A DNA stretch of 64,000 nucleotides from Hygrocybe punicea. Lineage: Eukaryota > Basidiomycota > Agaricomycetes > Agaricales > Hygrophoraceae. Location: positions 4,312,767 to 4,376,766 of the forward strand of contig OY744469.1 of the NCBI GenBank assembly GCA_963556145.1, in the 5' to 3' direction. The notes under the pieces were generated by a model that worked only from the letters and a program-made list of their open reading frames with translations, was not told the DNA's origin and did no database searches. Below, in pieces: positions 10,240 through 21,988 of this stretch. The position numbers and the translations under genes are program-made. The first letter of the stretch is position 1; each line of letters opens with the position of its first letter.

Positions 10240-13200
10240 TCACTCTGTTTCCTCGACATCTTCTGCTTCCTCAGTCTCCAGAAATCCACCCAGATCAGCA
10301 AGATCAAGTCCTGGTTTCTCCACCAAGAAATACCGCTGCTCACCACAAATTTGATGAGGAAGCATAGCAATGACCGACAAGATTTTCTTCACATCAATGA
10401 CAACCATGGTGTCTTGAGGTTTGCAAGAGTAGACGGTATATGAAGACAGCTTTAGGAGGTCTCGATCGGGTGGTCCAAATGGCACCACAACTGCCAAGGT
10501 ATGTATCATATCTTCTTGGATCTGTAGTCTGAAATAATACAGGACTTCAGCGAAATCCAAATGATCCGAGTCGGTGTCATGGTACTGCAAGAGCAATGGA
10601 TAAGACAACAGCAATGACTAGTAAACGACTCACCTTCACATTTCTGGAGGTGCGCAAACGGGCTAATAGTTTGAGTTTTTCTTTCCAGGCCGATCTCGCA
10701 ATCTGTCCATTTGGAAGCCACAATCAAGCCCATCGCACTATTCTTGGATCGTCTTGGTCATATTCTTGCTCCGGGATACCCATCTTTCGGAGGTAAGACT
10801 TGATAGCATCAGCCTCAGCATGTTCAATGTCTTGGGCAGACCTTCCCTTCGCTCTCAGCAATACATAGGAATCTCTGAGATCAAACGACCCCCGGGGGAG
10901 CTTATAGCCGTCTGGGTCTAGCTCTGGCAGCATAGCCTTCAGCGCGTTCGTCTGCGACCTTTGAAGTCCACGTTCTGACAGATTTGCAAATGGGTTTGAA
11001 GGCTGTTTCACTTCTTCCCCCAGATTCCCAATGGTTCGCTCAATCGTCCACTGTGAAGAACAGGCACCGGGTCCAACACGTATGACTTCTCCGGCAAGAT
11101 GACACAGTGTGTGGATTACCGGCCGAACAAAGTGAAGCCGAGAATGCTTTTGCTGATAGTACAAGACCTCGAATTCGTCAGCATACTCCAGTATCATTTG
11201 GTGAGCTGTCTGCAATGCATCGACCGTGATCTGGCGCTGACACATAACACGGATACCAAAAGCGAGTTTACAAAAGCTTTTCCAGTACTTTTCAGGGAGG
11301 ATACCATAGAGCATTGCCGGGCAGAGGCCAAAAAGGTACAGCAAGTACTCCCATGCCTTGTACCCACTATTCATTTTCTTCACAGGATCACGAGGGGGGC
11401 GGTCAAACGATCCAGGCAAGTATGGTGTCATCTTTGCAACATCTTCACCGTGTTTTTTCCAGACTTGTCCTTGGAGCACAGCCCAATCCCAAGTACGTCT
11501 GTCATCGTCTTCATCACAATCAAAGGTCCCACGCCAGAGTTTGCACATGAGGTCAGGGACGTTCAATGATGCTGCGTGCATTATATCGAGGCTAAAACAC
11601 TTTGGAACGGGAAGTGACCGATGAAGACCACTGAATAGACTTGGCCGGCAGATTCCTGTCTCGAGGCGGCGATTTTCAAATTGAGTGTTGTTCGGTGAAT
11701 TCTGGACTAGGGTGAGATTCTCTTGATATCTTTCGATTGAGCATCCAGTGATTTCATTGATTGGGATGTCAGGATGATTGGCACCAGGTGCATTGTCATC
11801 AAGTGGTCGACGGCGAGCAGGATAGTAGTGCGGGCAACCCTTCTTGTTCCGGCCAACCAGTGGACAGTAGATGCGGCAACCATGCTTGCCATGATGACCA
11901 ACAAGTCCACTGATCATAGCCCATATGCCTGGTGCGTCAGCACAGTTGAGGAACAGGAAAGGGTTTGAGGTAAATGTTCGGTCAATTTCGGCATCCCATA
12001 TTAGAAGGCCTTCTTTTTGCAGCACAGACAAATGGTGTAGAGTCAGGAACATAAACGAATCACTGTGCTTCATTTTATTTGGCCCTGGAACAAAGTACGC
12101 TGGTGGGACGTATTTTTTCTTGTATCGCCTATCAGGTGGGTGATCGCCAATGATCCATATCGAGATCCAAGTGTCCGACTTTTTCTTCTGGTACAGCTGA
12201 GCCCCATCGATCGAGAAGAGGAGGACCATATCATCTGGTGTGATTTCCCCACCCTGGACAGCGGATATGTAGTCACTCCCACAGAAAATGTCGTCATAGA
12301 CTCCCAGAACACCGTGATTTGCTTCAAGTTCCTGAAAAATCTCCCGGGTTCGGTTCCGGCGATATTTCATTGCCCTTGCACCCTCTGGTGACCGCCATAG
12401 TGCCTGCAGTTGCGGACCTAGTGGTATTGTGCAAAACTTCTGTCTTGCCACCTTCTTATTTGCAGTACTCTTGACAGGATCATAACGAGGTTCATGGCAC
12501 TGTGGACATTGCTCCAGACACAGCCATGGCCCGGTGTACGCCATACAAGAGTTTGGACACATGTCATGCATAATCGGGACAATGCCAGTGAGGTCTGCAA
12601 TGTACCGTTCAACTTGATATAGGGAGAGCATTCTAGAGTCCGGGTAACGTTCCAGGATATTGCGCTGAATGGAGTTGTAAGTCTCCTCAGATGCATTGCT
12701 GACTGATAGAAAGTTCTTGATTGACAATTTCACATCAGGGTCGTCAATAACGAGAACTTCCTTGGGAGGATTTCGAAGCCGCTCGAGGTGATAGGGATCC
12801 ATATTGTCGTGTTCGTCACCGAATGAAGCATTTCGGACAAGTTGGATAAATTGGTGAGCTGTTGCTATCTCCTCGATACGAGTCTCCTGAAATTCTTCCT
12901 CAATATCTGCATCTTTGAGATCAACCTGTCCGGCACCTCTAGCTTCATCAAGTACTGATTCATCCTCAGATGAAGCTTCGAACGAATGGGTATTGATATC
13001 TCTCAAATTAGGGATACTGCCGTGGTCAAATGCATCATTTTGGTCACCCTGCTCGGAATATTGCTGAGGAGATGATGGATTCGAGTGGGGAACATCTGCG
13101 AGGAGATTTTCAGCTGCAGCATGGCTTGTCCCGGAACCAGAGGCAATGTTAGATGCGTCAGGTTGATCGACATCACAATACTGTGGATCATATTGATGAA

Positions 13201-13548
13201 AATTACAGGAATATCAATGATACGAGTAATTACCATGTCTTCAAGCTCATCCGCTCCGTTTTCCAATTCTGGTTCTTCATCAAGGACCTCTCTTGCCTTT
13301 TCTTTGCCTTTTCTCGACAACACAGGTCTGTTTTGTGTGTTTCCGTTGTGTTGAACACGGCGAAGTTGCTGATATGACTTTTTTGATGTCAGGAATGCAC
13401 GAAATTCGGGGGAAAGTTTGTTGGCTTCTCGGTACTTTGCATGTCTCTGGTATGTAGACAGAGAAACTTCTTTTGGTGGCTGGCTGCAGCGTTTTGAGCA
13501 ATCACAAAAACGGGTGGGACCTTTTGAGCTGTTGACCTTAGGCATCAT
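10240..13548 (-). pseudogene. Tnp2-type transposase, full length but with one in-frame TGA
   Basis: Three exons join in frame: 13234-13548, 10634-13180, 10584 down to 10240; 1,068 codons plus stop. Exon 1 has a Cys/His motif (CDCSKRCSQPP...TYQRHAKYR). Exon 2 carries the Tnp2 domain: DMCPNSCMAYTGPW, then CPQCHEPRYD, FSIDGAQLYQ, WIIGDHPPD, DAPGIWAM, GHHGKHGCRIYC, LDIMHAASLN, the region around QWTIERTIGNLGEEVKQPS, and RGSFDLRDSYVLLRA. Exon 3 encodes the usual C-terminal module (VLYYFRLQI, VVIDVKKILSVIAMLP, VEKPGLDLADLGG). After RIVRWA the next codon, 10724-10726, is TGA; the frame then continues LWLPNGQIARSAWKEK, where relatives have RLRLPNG. The stop is thus explained by CGA to TGA. Everything else is intact, which points to recent inactivation. 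Confidence 0.9.
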
Positions 13549-13757
13549 GTAGATATAAAACGAATGTACAATGGCCTACGAAATGCCGCATCCCAAATAT
13601 CTCTAAGTCCTTCCTTCTTAATCGGGTAGTGACACTACTCAGAACGGTTCAAACGTTCGTTAATAAACCAGCCGGATATCATTCCAACTCGATTCATATC
13701 GGTTCATTCACTCAGCCTCGGGCTGACTCATTGCAATTCATGTCGATTTTCACTGGG

Positions 13758-14177
13758 CATCCATACCCATCCCACATCACGTGACACCAAGATAATTGCT
13801 GAAACCACCATAAAAATGTGAATTATAAACTCACTGAGGAAGATATGAGAAAAGTGAAACCAATAAAAATTAGAATGAGTTGAAGTGAAGAGTGGGATAA
13901 ATTTAAGTTAATTTTTGATGCTGTATTCAAGGAGGAGATAGATTTTTGGTGACCAAATTTAACACAAAAGTCATGTTTTGGTCACCAAAAATCTATCTCC
14001 TCCTTGAATACAGCATCAAAAATTAACTTAAATTCATCCCGCCCTTCACTTCAACACATTCTAATTTTTACTGGTTTCACTTTTCTCATATCTTCCTCAG
14101 TGAGTTTATAATTCACATTTTTATGGTGGTTTCAGCAATTATCTTGGTGTCACGTGATGTGGGATGGGTATGGATGA
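13758..14177. mobile_element. Foldback MITE-like element, two arms of about 200 bp
   Basis: Sequence from 13758 to about 13957 is repeated as an inverted copy from about 13977 to 14177, with a roughly 19-bp spacer, and only scattered mismatches. The ends read CATCCATACCCATCCCAC and its reverse complement. No ORF is present. The Tnp2-like transposon has inserted a few bases inside the left end: the outermost TCATCCAT of the left arm now lies at 7231-7238 on the far side of the transposon. The internal words GTGACCAAA and TTTGGTCAC meet at the tip of the hairpin. Confidence 0.85.
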
Positions 14178-14289
14178 GCCCTACCTTAATTGAAGCCTGT
14201 TTTTCTGTTTTCCATACATAAGTGTAAACAATGTCAGCCACTGACCACAAATGGAGAGCTGTGTGGTGACAGCACACATGGCATCAACA

Positions 14290-14500
14290 CCACCAAGGGC
14301 ACAAGGGTGGGCACAGTGACAGTGCCAGCTCTCATGCCAGTACCAGCAGTACCAGCACCACGAGCACCAGCGCAGGTACCAACACCATTGCTGGTACCCA
14401 TGACAGAACAAGTGTGGTACCAGCTCCAGAATGGCATAGCGATGGCCAGCACCCAGTGCAGGCATCAGCACCAGCACCAACACTCACACTAGTGCCAGCA
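14290..14500 (+). repeat. Low-complexity CCAGCACCA/GGTACCAGC tract
   Basis: A run of degenerate CCAGTACCAGCA, CACCAGC and CACTAGTGCCAGC words. It produces ORFs in all frames (Trp/Cys/His-rich or Val/Pro/Ala-rich) that I do not accept as genes. Confidence 0.5.
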
Positions 14501-14602
14501 TGGTGTTGGGAATAGTGGCCAAATCATGGAAAGGATTGGTAATCCATATCACATGACCCCAGAACTCAAACACACCTATCCGATGAATAATGCTGAAGCG
14601 CA

Positions 14603-15352
14603 TAGTGATGGACAGGTTCAGTTTGGTCCAGTTCAGGCCAAAAAAAATCCAAACCTTGAACCGAACCTAAGGTTCAGTTCAGTCAATATGCTGAACCTTG
14701 AACTGAACCTTAGGTTCAGGTTCAAACAGGTTCAGTTCAGGTTCACCCTGATCTGAACCCTGAACCAAACCTGTAAGTGTATCATAGGGCTAGATTACAT
14801 TTTTATGCAGTATAAATGCCTTTATTTTATGCCTTGTGGTTATATAGCCTGAACAAAGGTTCCTTTAGAGCAAATTGTATGTATTACTGTAAATTTGTAT
14901 CACTTAAAGCTAACATGTTAAAGAAATTAAGCTTATCAGCTTCAATGTTGCAACTGTGGTACTTAAAAATAAAATACATCATATGTACTTGAGGCTTACC
15001 TTGGCATAATCATCAGATATTATACAACTTATACCAACTTATCCTGACAAATCCAGAGCTCAAACCCCCTGAAGGAGAGTGGCAGGATTTAACAGGGAGT
15101 TGTTAGCTACAACAAGACAAAAGTAATCATGTTTCTTCCAAAAGTTACGCCAAATTATATCACATTTGTTGAAGTCTAGGTTCAGGTTCAAACTGGTTCG
15201 AACCAGGTTCACAGAATTTCCCCCCTGCCTGAACCTTGAACTGAACCTCAGGTTTGGTTCAGGCTTCAGCTTGAACCCAAATCCTATTTCAGGTTCAGTT
15301 CAGTTCAGTTCAGGTCTGAACCTCGGTTCAGAACCAAACCTATCCATCACTT
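14603..15352. mobile_element. Small non-autonomous element with GGTTCA subterminal repeats
   Basis: The ends are near-matching inverted repeats: TAGTGATGGACAGGTT at 14603 and AAGTGATGGATAGGTT read inward from 15352. Just inside each end are many copies of GGTTCA/TGAACC in both orientations (about 14620-14765 and 15175-15345); the 400-bp centre is AT-rich without genes. Dense subterminal repeats are the usual transposase-binding layout of hAT-like elements. I do not see a clean 8-bp target duplication, so the class is inferred from the better-preserved elements nearby. Confidence 0.6.
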
Positions 15353-15492
15353 CAAGTTATTCTACTTAACGCAAGAAACTTCTAGTAGATTTAGCAAGTA
15401 GTATAAAAACCCTCTCAGAGAGAGGCAATTATAATTCAATTCCACATAAAATATCATAGAGGTCAACAACCACTGCACCATATATTCCAATA

Positions 15493-15506
15493 GGTTATGA
15501 GCCCTG
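15493..15506 (+). other. Possible Ty1/copia primer binding site
   Basis: GGTTATGAGCCCTG lies about 70 bp upstream of the copia gag start at 15576. A GGTTATCAGCCC-like word at this position is common just after the 5' LTR of fungal copia elements. An LTR boundary to its left is not obvious. Confidence 0.35.
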
Positions 15507-15575
15507 AACGGCTGTAACAGAAACACAATCACGCACCTCCGAACATCACATTACCACCTTGTACACTAGCTAACT

Positions 15576-16657
15576 ATGACAGATGAAGTCATGCACACAT
15601 TGAGATCCTACTGGATCGAGTTATTAAAGGGGAACAATTGGATGCCATGGAAGAGATGGATATTAGCCATGCTTCAGGATCTAGGGTTAGAGACATACAT
15701 CGATGTGGAATCAAAAGCTCCTATCCCGGCAGACACTTCTCATCCAACACCAGTGGAATCCGAGGTGATGAAATGGCACAATGGAGATGCCAAGATGAGG
15801 ATGCAGATTGAGCTTGCAATTGGCGATGTGGAAATGATACATATCATTGGCATGCACATAGTGAATGAGATATGGAAACAGCTAACCTTGGTAAAGGAAT
15901 CCAGGGGGAAGCTTGAAATATTAGTGATGTGACGCTCACTGTAACAGTTGATTGTGGAAGAAGGATTTGATCTAATTGAGCACATATCAAAACTCCGGAA
16001 ACTGCAGGAGGAACTCCAATTGATGGGAAGCCTCATTTCCAACGAAGATTTTGTGGTGATACTTGTATCCTCCTTACTGCAAAGTTGGGACTTGTATACA
16101 TCAGCATACTTAGGCTCAAAGAAGGATGGAATGTCACTGACGTCACACAAACTAGTCGCAATCCTATTAGAAGAAGACTGCAGGCGCTGTGAGCGCAGTG
16201 GAGATCCTAACAATGTCGCTATGCATGGGAGGTTCACAGGAAAGTGTGATGGAAAGGGTAATGGAAAGCAGAAGGTGGCCGATTCTGAGACAGAATGCTT
16301 CAACTGCTACAAGAAAGGACATATGGCAAAGGATTGCTGGTCTAAAGGTGGCAGAAAGGAAGGGCAAGGGCTGAAAGGGAAAGGAAAGGGCACCAGAAAG
16401 GGTGGAACCACTGGAACTGATCAAATCAAGCTGCGGACAATGTCAATAATATGTTACAGGATGTAGCATATGCAGTGAATACAGACAACATTTCAAACTA
16501 TGATTGGTTACTGGATTCTGGAATGAGAAGTCATATTAGCAATTCATGTAATGCATTCATCACATACAAAACTCTGGACAAAGCTACTGTTCAAGGACTA
16601 GGAAAGGCAGCTGCTCAAGCTCTTAGTTGCTGTAGAGAGAGAGAGCAGCCTTTGTAG
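15576..16657 (+). pseudogene. Ty1/copia Gag and start of protease, truncated
   Basis: The first ORF (15576-15932) has the N-terminal Gag layout (LLKGNNWMPWKRWI, then a long helical region). After a stop, the frame continues from about 15948 with FDLIEHISKLRKLQEELQLM, reaches the CCHC zinc knuckle CFNCYKKGHMAKDC (16297-16338) and a basic tail. A further frame change leads to the protease start DWLLDSGMRSHISNS (about 16502-16546), where active copies have DSGAxxH. Nothing resembling integrase or reverse transcriptase follows; sequence after 16660 is unrelated. It is a decayed 5' fragment of a copia element. Confidence 0.85.
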
Positions 16658-18962
16658 ATGTGTAATCTCAGTGTTTGCAAGTCTTGTCAATGGGGTAAAA
16701 ACTCTTCTTGTTTGTATCTATGGACATAAGCCACTATATAGGTACTATATAGTATCTATAACAAGAAACAAGGGGGAGAACGGGGAAACATGATTGGAAA
16801 GTGAGAAGAGTGAACTGAAGGAATGTAAAATAGAGGAAAATGAGGGAATATGTGCCCACAGAGATATGGATCTCTACATCCACAGGGGACTCTAATAATG
16901 ACTTGCCCTCAGTCATAAACACAAAGATAATAAAAAAATAAAAAACAAAGGGAGGGAATGAAAGTGGGTGGGGAATATACACAAAGATAAAATAAAAACT
17001 CAAACCACAAGCTGCCTCCTTTCCAGACTCTCTATCCTTTCTGACATCTCTGCTAATCTCTGCTCTAAAATCTTGAGAGCCTTGAGGGTGAGTATGGCAA
17101 GCTTGACGGTGAGTGAGGTTGCTGGAGGAAGATCATTGGCAACAATGGACTGGGTAGAGTCAGGATTGAGTGCTGAAGGGGAAGTAATTCTGAAAAGTCC
17201 ATTGAGGATGTGTGGGAAGGGGTTGTTGAGGGGAATTGGTGTCAATGGTGGTGCTGGTGAGGGTGAAGTGAGAGGGAAGGGTAGGTCATCAAGGGTGGAG
17301 GGTCAGTGTACTAAACTCATAGAGTAAATCGGTAGGGGTGCTACAATGGGGGGAGATGGTGGTGGGGATGTAGGCAAAGGTGCAGGGATGGAGACATGGG
17401 CATAGGACGATATAGATGGGGGTATGAGGTCAAGGAATAGGTGTTGGCAGCCAATGAGTATAGGTGCATGGACATGTAGAAGCAGGGTCTAGGGATCTTT
17501 GTGTGGGGTTGGGAATGACAATGGGGGCATTGATGGGAGTGATGTTGTAGAGGCTCCAGATCATGTGGATCCATATCCTCTTCATATCTGACTCCATTCC
17601 CGTTCATTCCCATTCCTGTATCATTGATTCCACTCAATTCTGGTCCTTCCTTGTTACGGATCACTTCTGCAGTGGGCTCCAGCAACAATCAACTTAACTG
17701 GGAGGTGGTTTCCAGAGGAGAGAACAGCAGTTTTCATTGTTGCTTACAACTAAGACAACACTGCTAAGAGGGGGGGTCAAGGTCTAATGTCATTGCAAGC
17801 CATGTGGGTTACCCAAGACAACAGGGTCTGCCCCAAGAACCAGACTAAATGTAAGGAAAAGAAAGAAGAAAAAGTCCGAACCAACAACAAGAATAGTAGA
17901 TATAGTGACTGGTCTTGAGGGGAGGTAAATGGGAATACAACCATGAAGCTACAACATGTTCAACTACACCATGTGTTTACCATGAAGTGCACATGAGGCG
18001 TCCTCATGTCGATGTTCTCACGATCCAACTGGAGGCCTGGGTGTCATTGAGAGATGGAAGAGGTCCGGATGACTCGGATGATTTGTCATCAGATCATGTG
18101 ACATGCAGAATTGCCAATTCGGGGTCTATACTTGCTGTAACGGGCAAGTACACAGTCTGGCAAGTGCATTGCATGGTTGGGTCAAAGAGGGGTATCATCC
18201 AGTGTGGGATTGGTGAAGAGAGTGTCTTGAGGTAGTGTGGATATAGCGACAAGGTCGGTATGAAAGAAAACAAAGGAATGTGTTAGGAGAAAACCAACTA
18301 GGATGGTGGGATAGTCAAGGTCAGACATGTGAACAGCATAAGCTGTGCTGGTGATGATGTCTGTAATGATGATGTATCGAGGGGTGATGTCTTGTTCTGT
18401 GTGTGGAACAATGAGGTCCACCTGATGTCGGTATTCTTCCAAGAAAGGGTATTGGTGTGAACGAGTGTGGGAGGTATCAAGGTTATAGATGGAAAAAGAT
18501 AAACAAACATGGGTCCAGGTTTTGAGTCATGGCACAGGTGACAAGCTGTGGGAACAAGTCGTTGGGTACTGCATTGAAGCAATGACGTGTGAACAATATA
18601 CAATAGGGGTTGGTTCACTGTATTGGGAAATTGTATGGTCTGTGGTCATAGTCTGAAGGTGTGTGCTTCGGCAATGGTCGGATTGGAGGGAACAGTGAAA
18701 TGTCTTGTGATCGAGAATTGTTCAGAGTATACATGCAGGTGAGGAATGTCGTCGGATGATCAGGGAGGATAATGGTAGGCACAGAATACAAAAGTGGAAA
18801 CCATATATCTGGGAATGGCAATTGTCAATTACGTGGTGAGATATTGTTGAGGTGGATGTCGGATGTATCAATGGCAGATGGGTTTCGGTGCCAATGCCAA
18901 AGATAGATCATCACAAGGTAGAAACCAATAAGGAAAGTGATGGCAATGCTGCCAATGATGAT
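16658..18962. other. 2.3 kb without an intact gene
   Basis: AT-rich up to 17000, then a strand-asymmetric purine-rich (plus strand) region to 18960. The minus strand has short ORFs (17000-17245 with a Leu-rich helical end, ILEQRLAEMSERIESLERR; 17341-17688, His/Pro-rich; 18182-18442; 18615-18821), which may be remains of one minus-strand gene, but I cannot join them or recognise a family. The same composition resumes at 20043 beyond the hAT-like insertion, so that element landed inside this unit. Confidence 0.35.
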
Positions 18963-20034
18963 TAGTCATATGCATGGGTATTGAAACCCACACGGGTCAC
19001 GGGTACGGGTCCACGCGGGTATGGGTATGGGTAGCCAAATCGGGACCCGTGATTTACCCGTACCCAGCCACGGGTCCACGGGTTTTTCACAGGTAGTGTC
19101 ACAATCCCGTGACACGCGACTTTGACCTCGACTATGCGGCAACAGCATAACCAAATGTAATGAAATGAAGATGGGCAAGGTTAGGGGGCGAAAAGAGCAG
19201 CGGGAAGTGGTGCACCCACGCTGCAATAAGTATTTATTTATAGAGTTCTATCATACTGACTAACCAGACAACTACAGACACACAACACAACCACGATGAC
19301 AAACCAACTACGAGGATGGGGACAAAAAGGACCAGGGGATGTGGACCGCAACCACAACCGCGACGATGGCAACCGCAACAATGGCAACTGCAACAATGGC
19401 AAACCACAACAACGGCAAGTCACGACGATCGCAAATGACAACAGCAAGCCAGGGTGATGGCAAACAACAACGACGGCAAGCGTGGCGGCAACGGACAATG
19501 AAGGCAAAGAGAGGAGCAGCGGGGGTGGTGCACCCACCACCCGCTGCAACAGGTATGTCTTTTATTATAATTATACATTGCTATGCTACTGACTACAGCC
19601 GCAGATGCTCCCCAACCCCCACGCCCACACCCACACCCACACCCCTCAACCAGTGGGCCAACGGCAGATGCCAAGAGCAGTGCCGGCCAAATGACCACCA
19701 GACACGCCAGTGATGGCATGCCCTCAACCCACCTCGCGAACCAGCGTCACCGTGCCAATCGACACTGGCACCGCATCTGCGAGGATACCACCTAGGAGAT
19801 GAGGGGGAGACAAGGAGGAGACAAGGAGGCCCACCCACGTCACCTTGCGAAGATGCAGCGCGACGTCAATCGACGTCGGTGCTGTGTTCGTGAGGTAATG
19901 GGAGGTTGGGCCTTCTGGCATAGACCCATGGGTAAACCTGCGGGTTACCCGTACCCGTGCCACGGGTTTCCACGGGTACGGGTATGGGTACGGGTAGCCA
20001 TGGAATACCCACGGGTTACCCGTGCTATTCACTA
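18963..20034. mobile_element. hAT-like non-autonomous element A (1.07 kb), 8-bp target duplication
   Basis: The exact 8-bp duplication ATGATGAT flanks it (18955-18962 and 20035-20042). Ends are imperfect inverted repeats, TAGTCATATGCATGGGTA against TAGTGAATAGCACGGGTA. Both ends carry dense CGGGTA/TACCCG subterminal repeats (18980-19085 and 19925-20025). The core has no transposase. It holds two copies of a GC-rich hairpin, GCAGCGGG...GGTGGTGCACCCACC...CCGCTGC (19197-19225 and 19516-19547), the second followed by an intron-like segment (19553-19598, GTATGT...CTACAG), plus AAC/GGC triplet-rich sequence between them and a C-rich CCCACACCC array at 19615-19650. Elements B and C share this core. 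Confidence 0.85.
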
Positions 20035-20042
20035 ATGATGAT

Positions 20043-20903
20043 TATGGTAATTAGCTGTGTTGGGAGTACAGCCATTGTGTATCGGTTTGTTGTGGGATGA
20101 AGTAAACAATATGTCAGAGCAAGGGAAATAACAATGGCAATGATGTCCATTGGCAAGGAGATTATTTGGGTACAGCAAGGTCATGTGGGGATGTGTCCAT
20201 GGTCGGTCTGGATTGTTCTAGAAGAAAGGATAAAAAGGAAACAAGAACAAGAATAAATAATGATGTGCAAAAGAACACAAAAGGCAAAAGGGAACAAAAA
20301 AAGGCAGGTGTGGTGATGTGGAATCATCATGGCAGGTACCGGAGTTGGAATCGGAGTTGCAGAGTTGAAAAATGTAACATTCCTATCAATTCTGGTCTGG
20401 ATTCCACCTCTGGAATTATTCCTGCTTGCGATGCAATGTCCCTAATGACCCAGAATCAGTACATATATAATTGTATATCATATATCTTCGTTTCCCATCC
20501 CCTAGTACATAGCACCACTTCTCCTATCCTCCTCTCCGCTCACCCCCTATCATTTACAGCCTTCGCTTGTAGTACATAGTTACTACAGCACAGGATCTCT
20601 CATGGTAGTATGAAAGTAGTAAAGACATACACATAGAGATATAGACATACATCTTATCATCACACTTCAGTTCTATTTCCGAGTCCTCTCTTCGTATCAT
20701 CTATACCTCTCTTCATCCTTTTCCCCACACTCTCCCTCTGATTCCGGAACCCCTGGATTCGGGTTGGATTGATTAGATGACTCTTTAAGAACCTGAATTC
20801 CTCAGATCACTTCTTAGCTGATCACCCCTTTCCGTAGATTCCTCATCCGGGTCTACAATTGAACTTGCCATCACAGCGTGATACACCAACCCCCTCATGT
20901 CGA
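20043..20903. other. Gene-free stretch, pyrimidine-rich 3' half, possibly LTR-derived
   Basis: From 20450 the plus strand becomes C/T-rich with ATATATAATTGTATATCATATATC near 20461-20485 and ends GTCTACAATTGAACTTGCCATCACA at about 20852-20876, an arrangement like the downstream half of a fungal LTR. No partner copy or coding region is seen, so this is only a suggestion. Confidence 0.25.
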
Positions 20904-20911
20904 GACACTAT

Positions 20912-21363
20912 TAGGGCAGGTCAAGGGTATGCAATACCCCCAGGGGTTAAGAGTATGGGTACCACAGGTTAAGGGTATGAGTCCAGCCTCAGAATACCCA
21001 CAGTACCCATGTGGGTATGGGCTGTATTTCTTTTGGGAGAAGAAACATCAAAAACTCAATTTTTGGGGTATCTTTCGCTATTTTTGAGGGATATAATGAG
21101 AATCATTGCTTGTAAAAATATGTAAAAATGCTCTCAACACTCCCCACAGTATTCTAAACATTGTGTTCCTTTACACTAAAGGGATCCGACCAGTATTCTG
21201 TCCACAATAATCATCAAAACCACCAAAAACAGGTAAAAATAGGGTATTTTGCATGTTTCTTCCTGTACCCCTGCAAAACCTGTGCCATACCCGTACTTTT
21301 GGCCTCGGGTATGGGTCCGAGTACAGCCCCAGAGCACTGTGGGTGTACCCCTGACTGGCCCTA
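20912..21363. mobile_element. hAT-like MITE F (452 bp), 8-bp target duplication
   Basis: The 8-bp duplication GACACTAT is exact (20904-20911 and 21364-21371). Terminal inverted repeats: TAGGGCAGGTCAAGGGTA against TAGGGCCAGTCAGGGGTA. GGGTAT/ATACCC words crowd both ends (20925-21020 and 21275-21350); the middle is AT-rich and non-coding. TAGGG-like termini with an 8-bp duplication are the hAT signature. Confidence 0.87.
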
Positions 21364-21694
21364 GACACTATGCCTTGTTCGTACAACCCTATGCCCCATC
21401 ATTTATTATAGCTTTTATTATAGCCTCATCCCCCATTTCCCCCAAGCTGGATGTCAATTAAAGTCTACCTACGAGCCATCACTACACTTGTTCATACACC
21501 TGTTCACCTAGTTCCACCAACACTGTTACATTTTCGATCACCAGAATTTGCACACTGCACCAAGTACTTGCCAGAACAAGTTGGGAGAGTTTAAGGTCTT
21601 GCATTGTAAGCCCTAACCCTTGTGAGAAAGGCATTTGGAGAGTTTGAGTTTGAGAGAGGAGTTCTATAAAGTCTGATTATCTACTGCCCCTGGC

Positions 21695-21988
21695 CTTGAT
21701 TTGAGGCATTCTGAGGGACTGGGAGTTGTGGCTTGAGAGTTTTTTGGTCAGTTTTGTTTGTTTTGTGTTGTTTTGTGTAGCAGTTGGTGACGAGGGCATC
21801 GCCATGAGGAAGAGGGGCACTTGGAGTAGTGAGACCTGGCCAGTCATGTGACTGGGTTCCCATGGTTGACCTAGTCAGTAGCCTTCTGGATGTAGTAGTC
21901 AGATCCTAGCCAGCCATCCTATCCCATCCGGTCAACTTCCTCTCGAGTCCTGCGTGAGCCCCCGGAGAGGTACCTCAGTACCTCTCCA
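21695..21988 (+). mobile_element. Truncated second copy of the LTR element (3' internal part and 3' LTR)
   Basis: From about 21710 (GAGGGACTGGGAGTTGTG) to 21988 this matches, with scattered differences, the 3' part of the LTR element at 25193-25464: the GGTCAGTTTTGTTTG tract, the GACGAGGGCATCGCCATGAGGA region, an AG-rich polypurine tract, then an LTR at 21822-21988 that begins TGGAGTAGT and ends CTCAGTACCTCTCCA. The upstream internal part and 5' LTR are missing or unrecognisable. It is clearly older than the other copy. Confidence 0.75.

Larger units (their letters stand above)
7239..13757 (-). mobile_element. Complete Tnp2/CACTA-like DNA transposon, 6.5 kb, two genes
   Basis: Terminal inverted repeats of about 21 bp, identical as far as I can read, begin CCCAGTGAAAATCGACATGA at 7239 and end as the reverse complement at 13757. 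A 7-bp direct repeat CATCCAT flanks them (7232-7238 and 13758-13764). The foldback repeat to the right carries an undisturbed copy of the same site in its other arm (TCATCCATACCC, near 14166-14177 in reverse), which has CATCCAT only once; this supports a 7-bp target duplication, longer than the 3 bp usual for plant CACTA elements. Inside, both genes run on the minus strand: an accessory gene (7702-10068) and a transposase (10240-13548). The transposase has a premature stop, so this copy is probably non-autonomous. Confidence 0.88.

Noticed and set aside
14604..15351. 8-bp target duplication for the GGTTCA element
   Set aside because: The flanking octamers (GAAGCGCA and CAAGTTAT) share only a few positions; not claimed.
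15740..16303. 187-codon minus-strand ORF
   Set aside because: Antisense to the copia Gag, whose zinc knuckle on the plus strand is clear.
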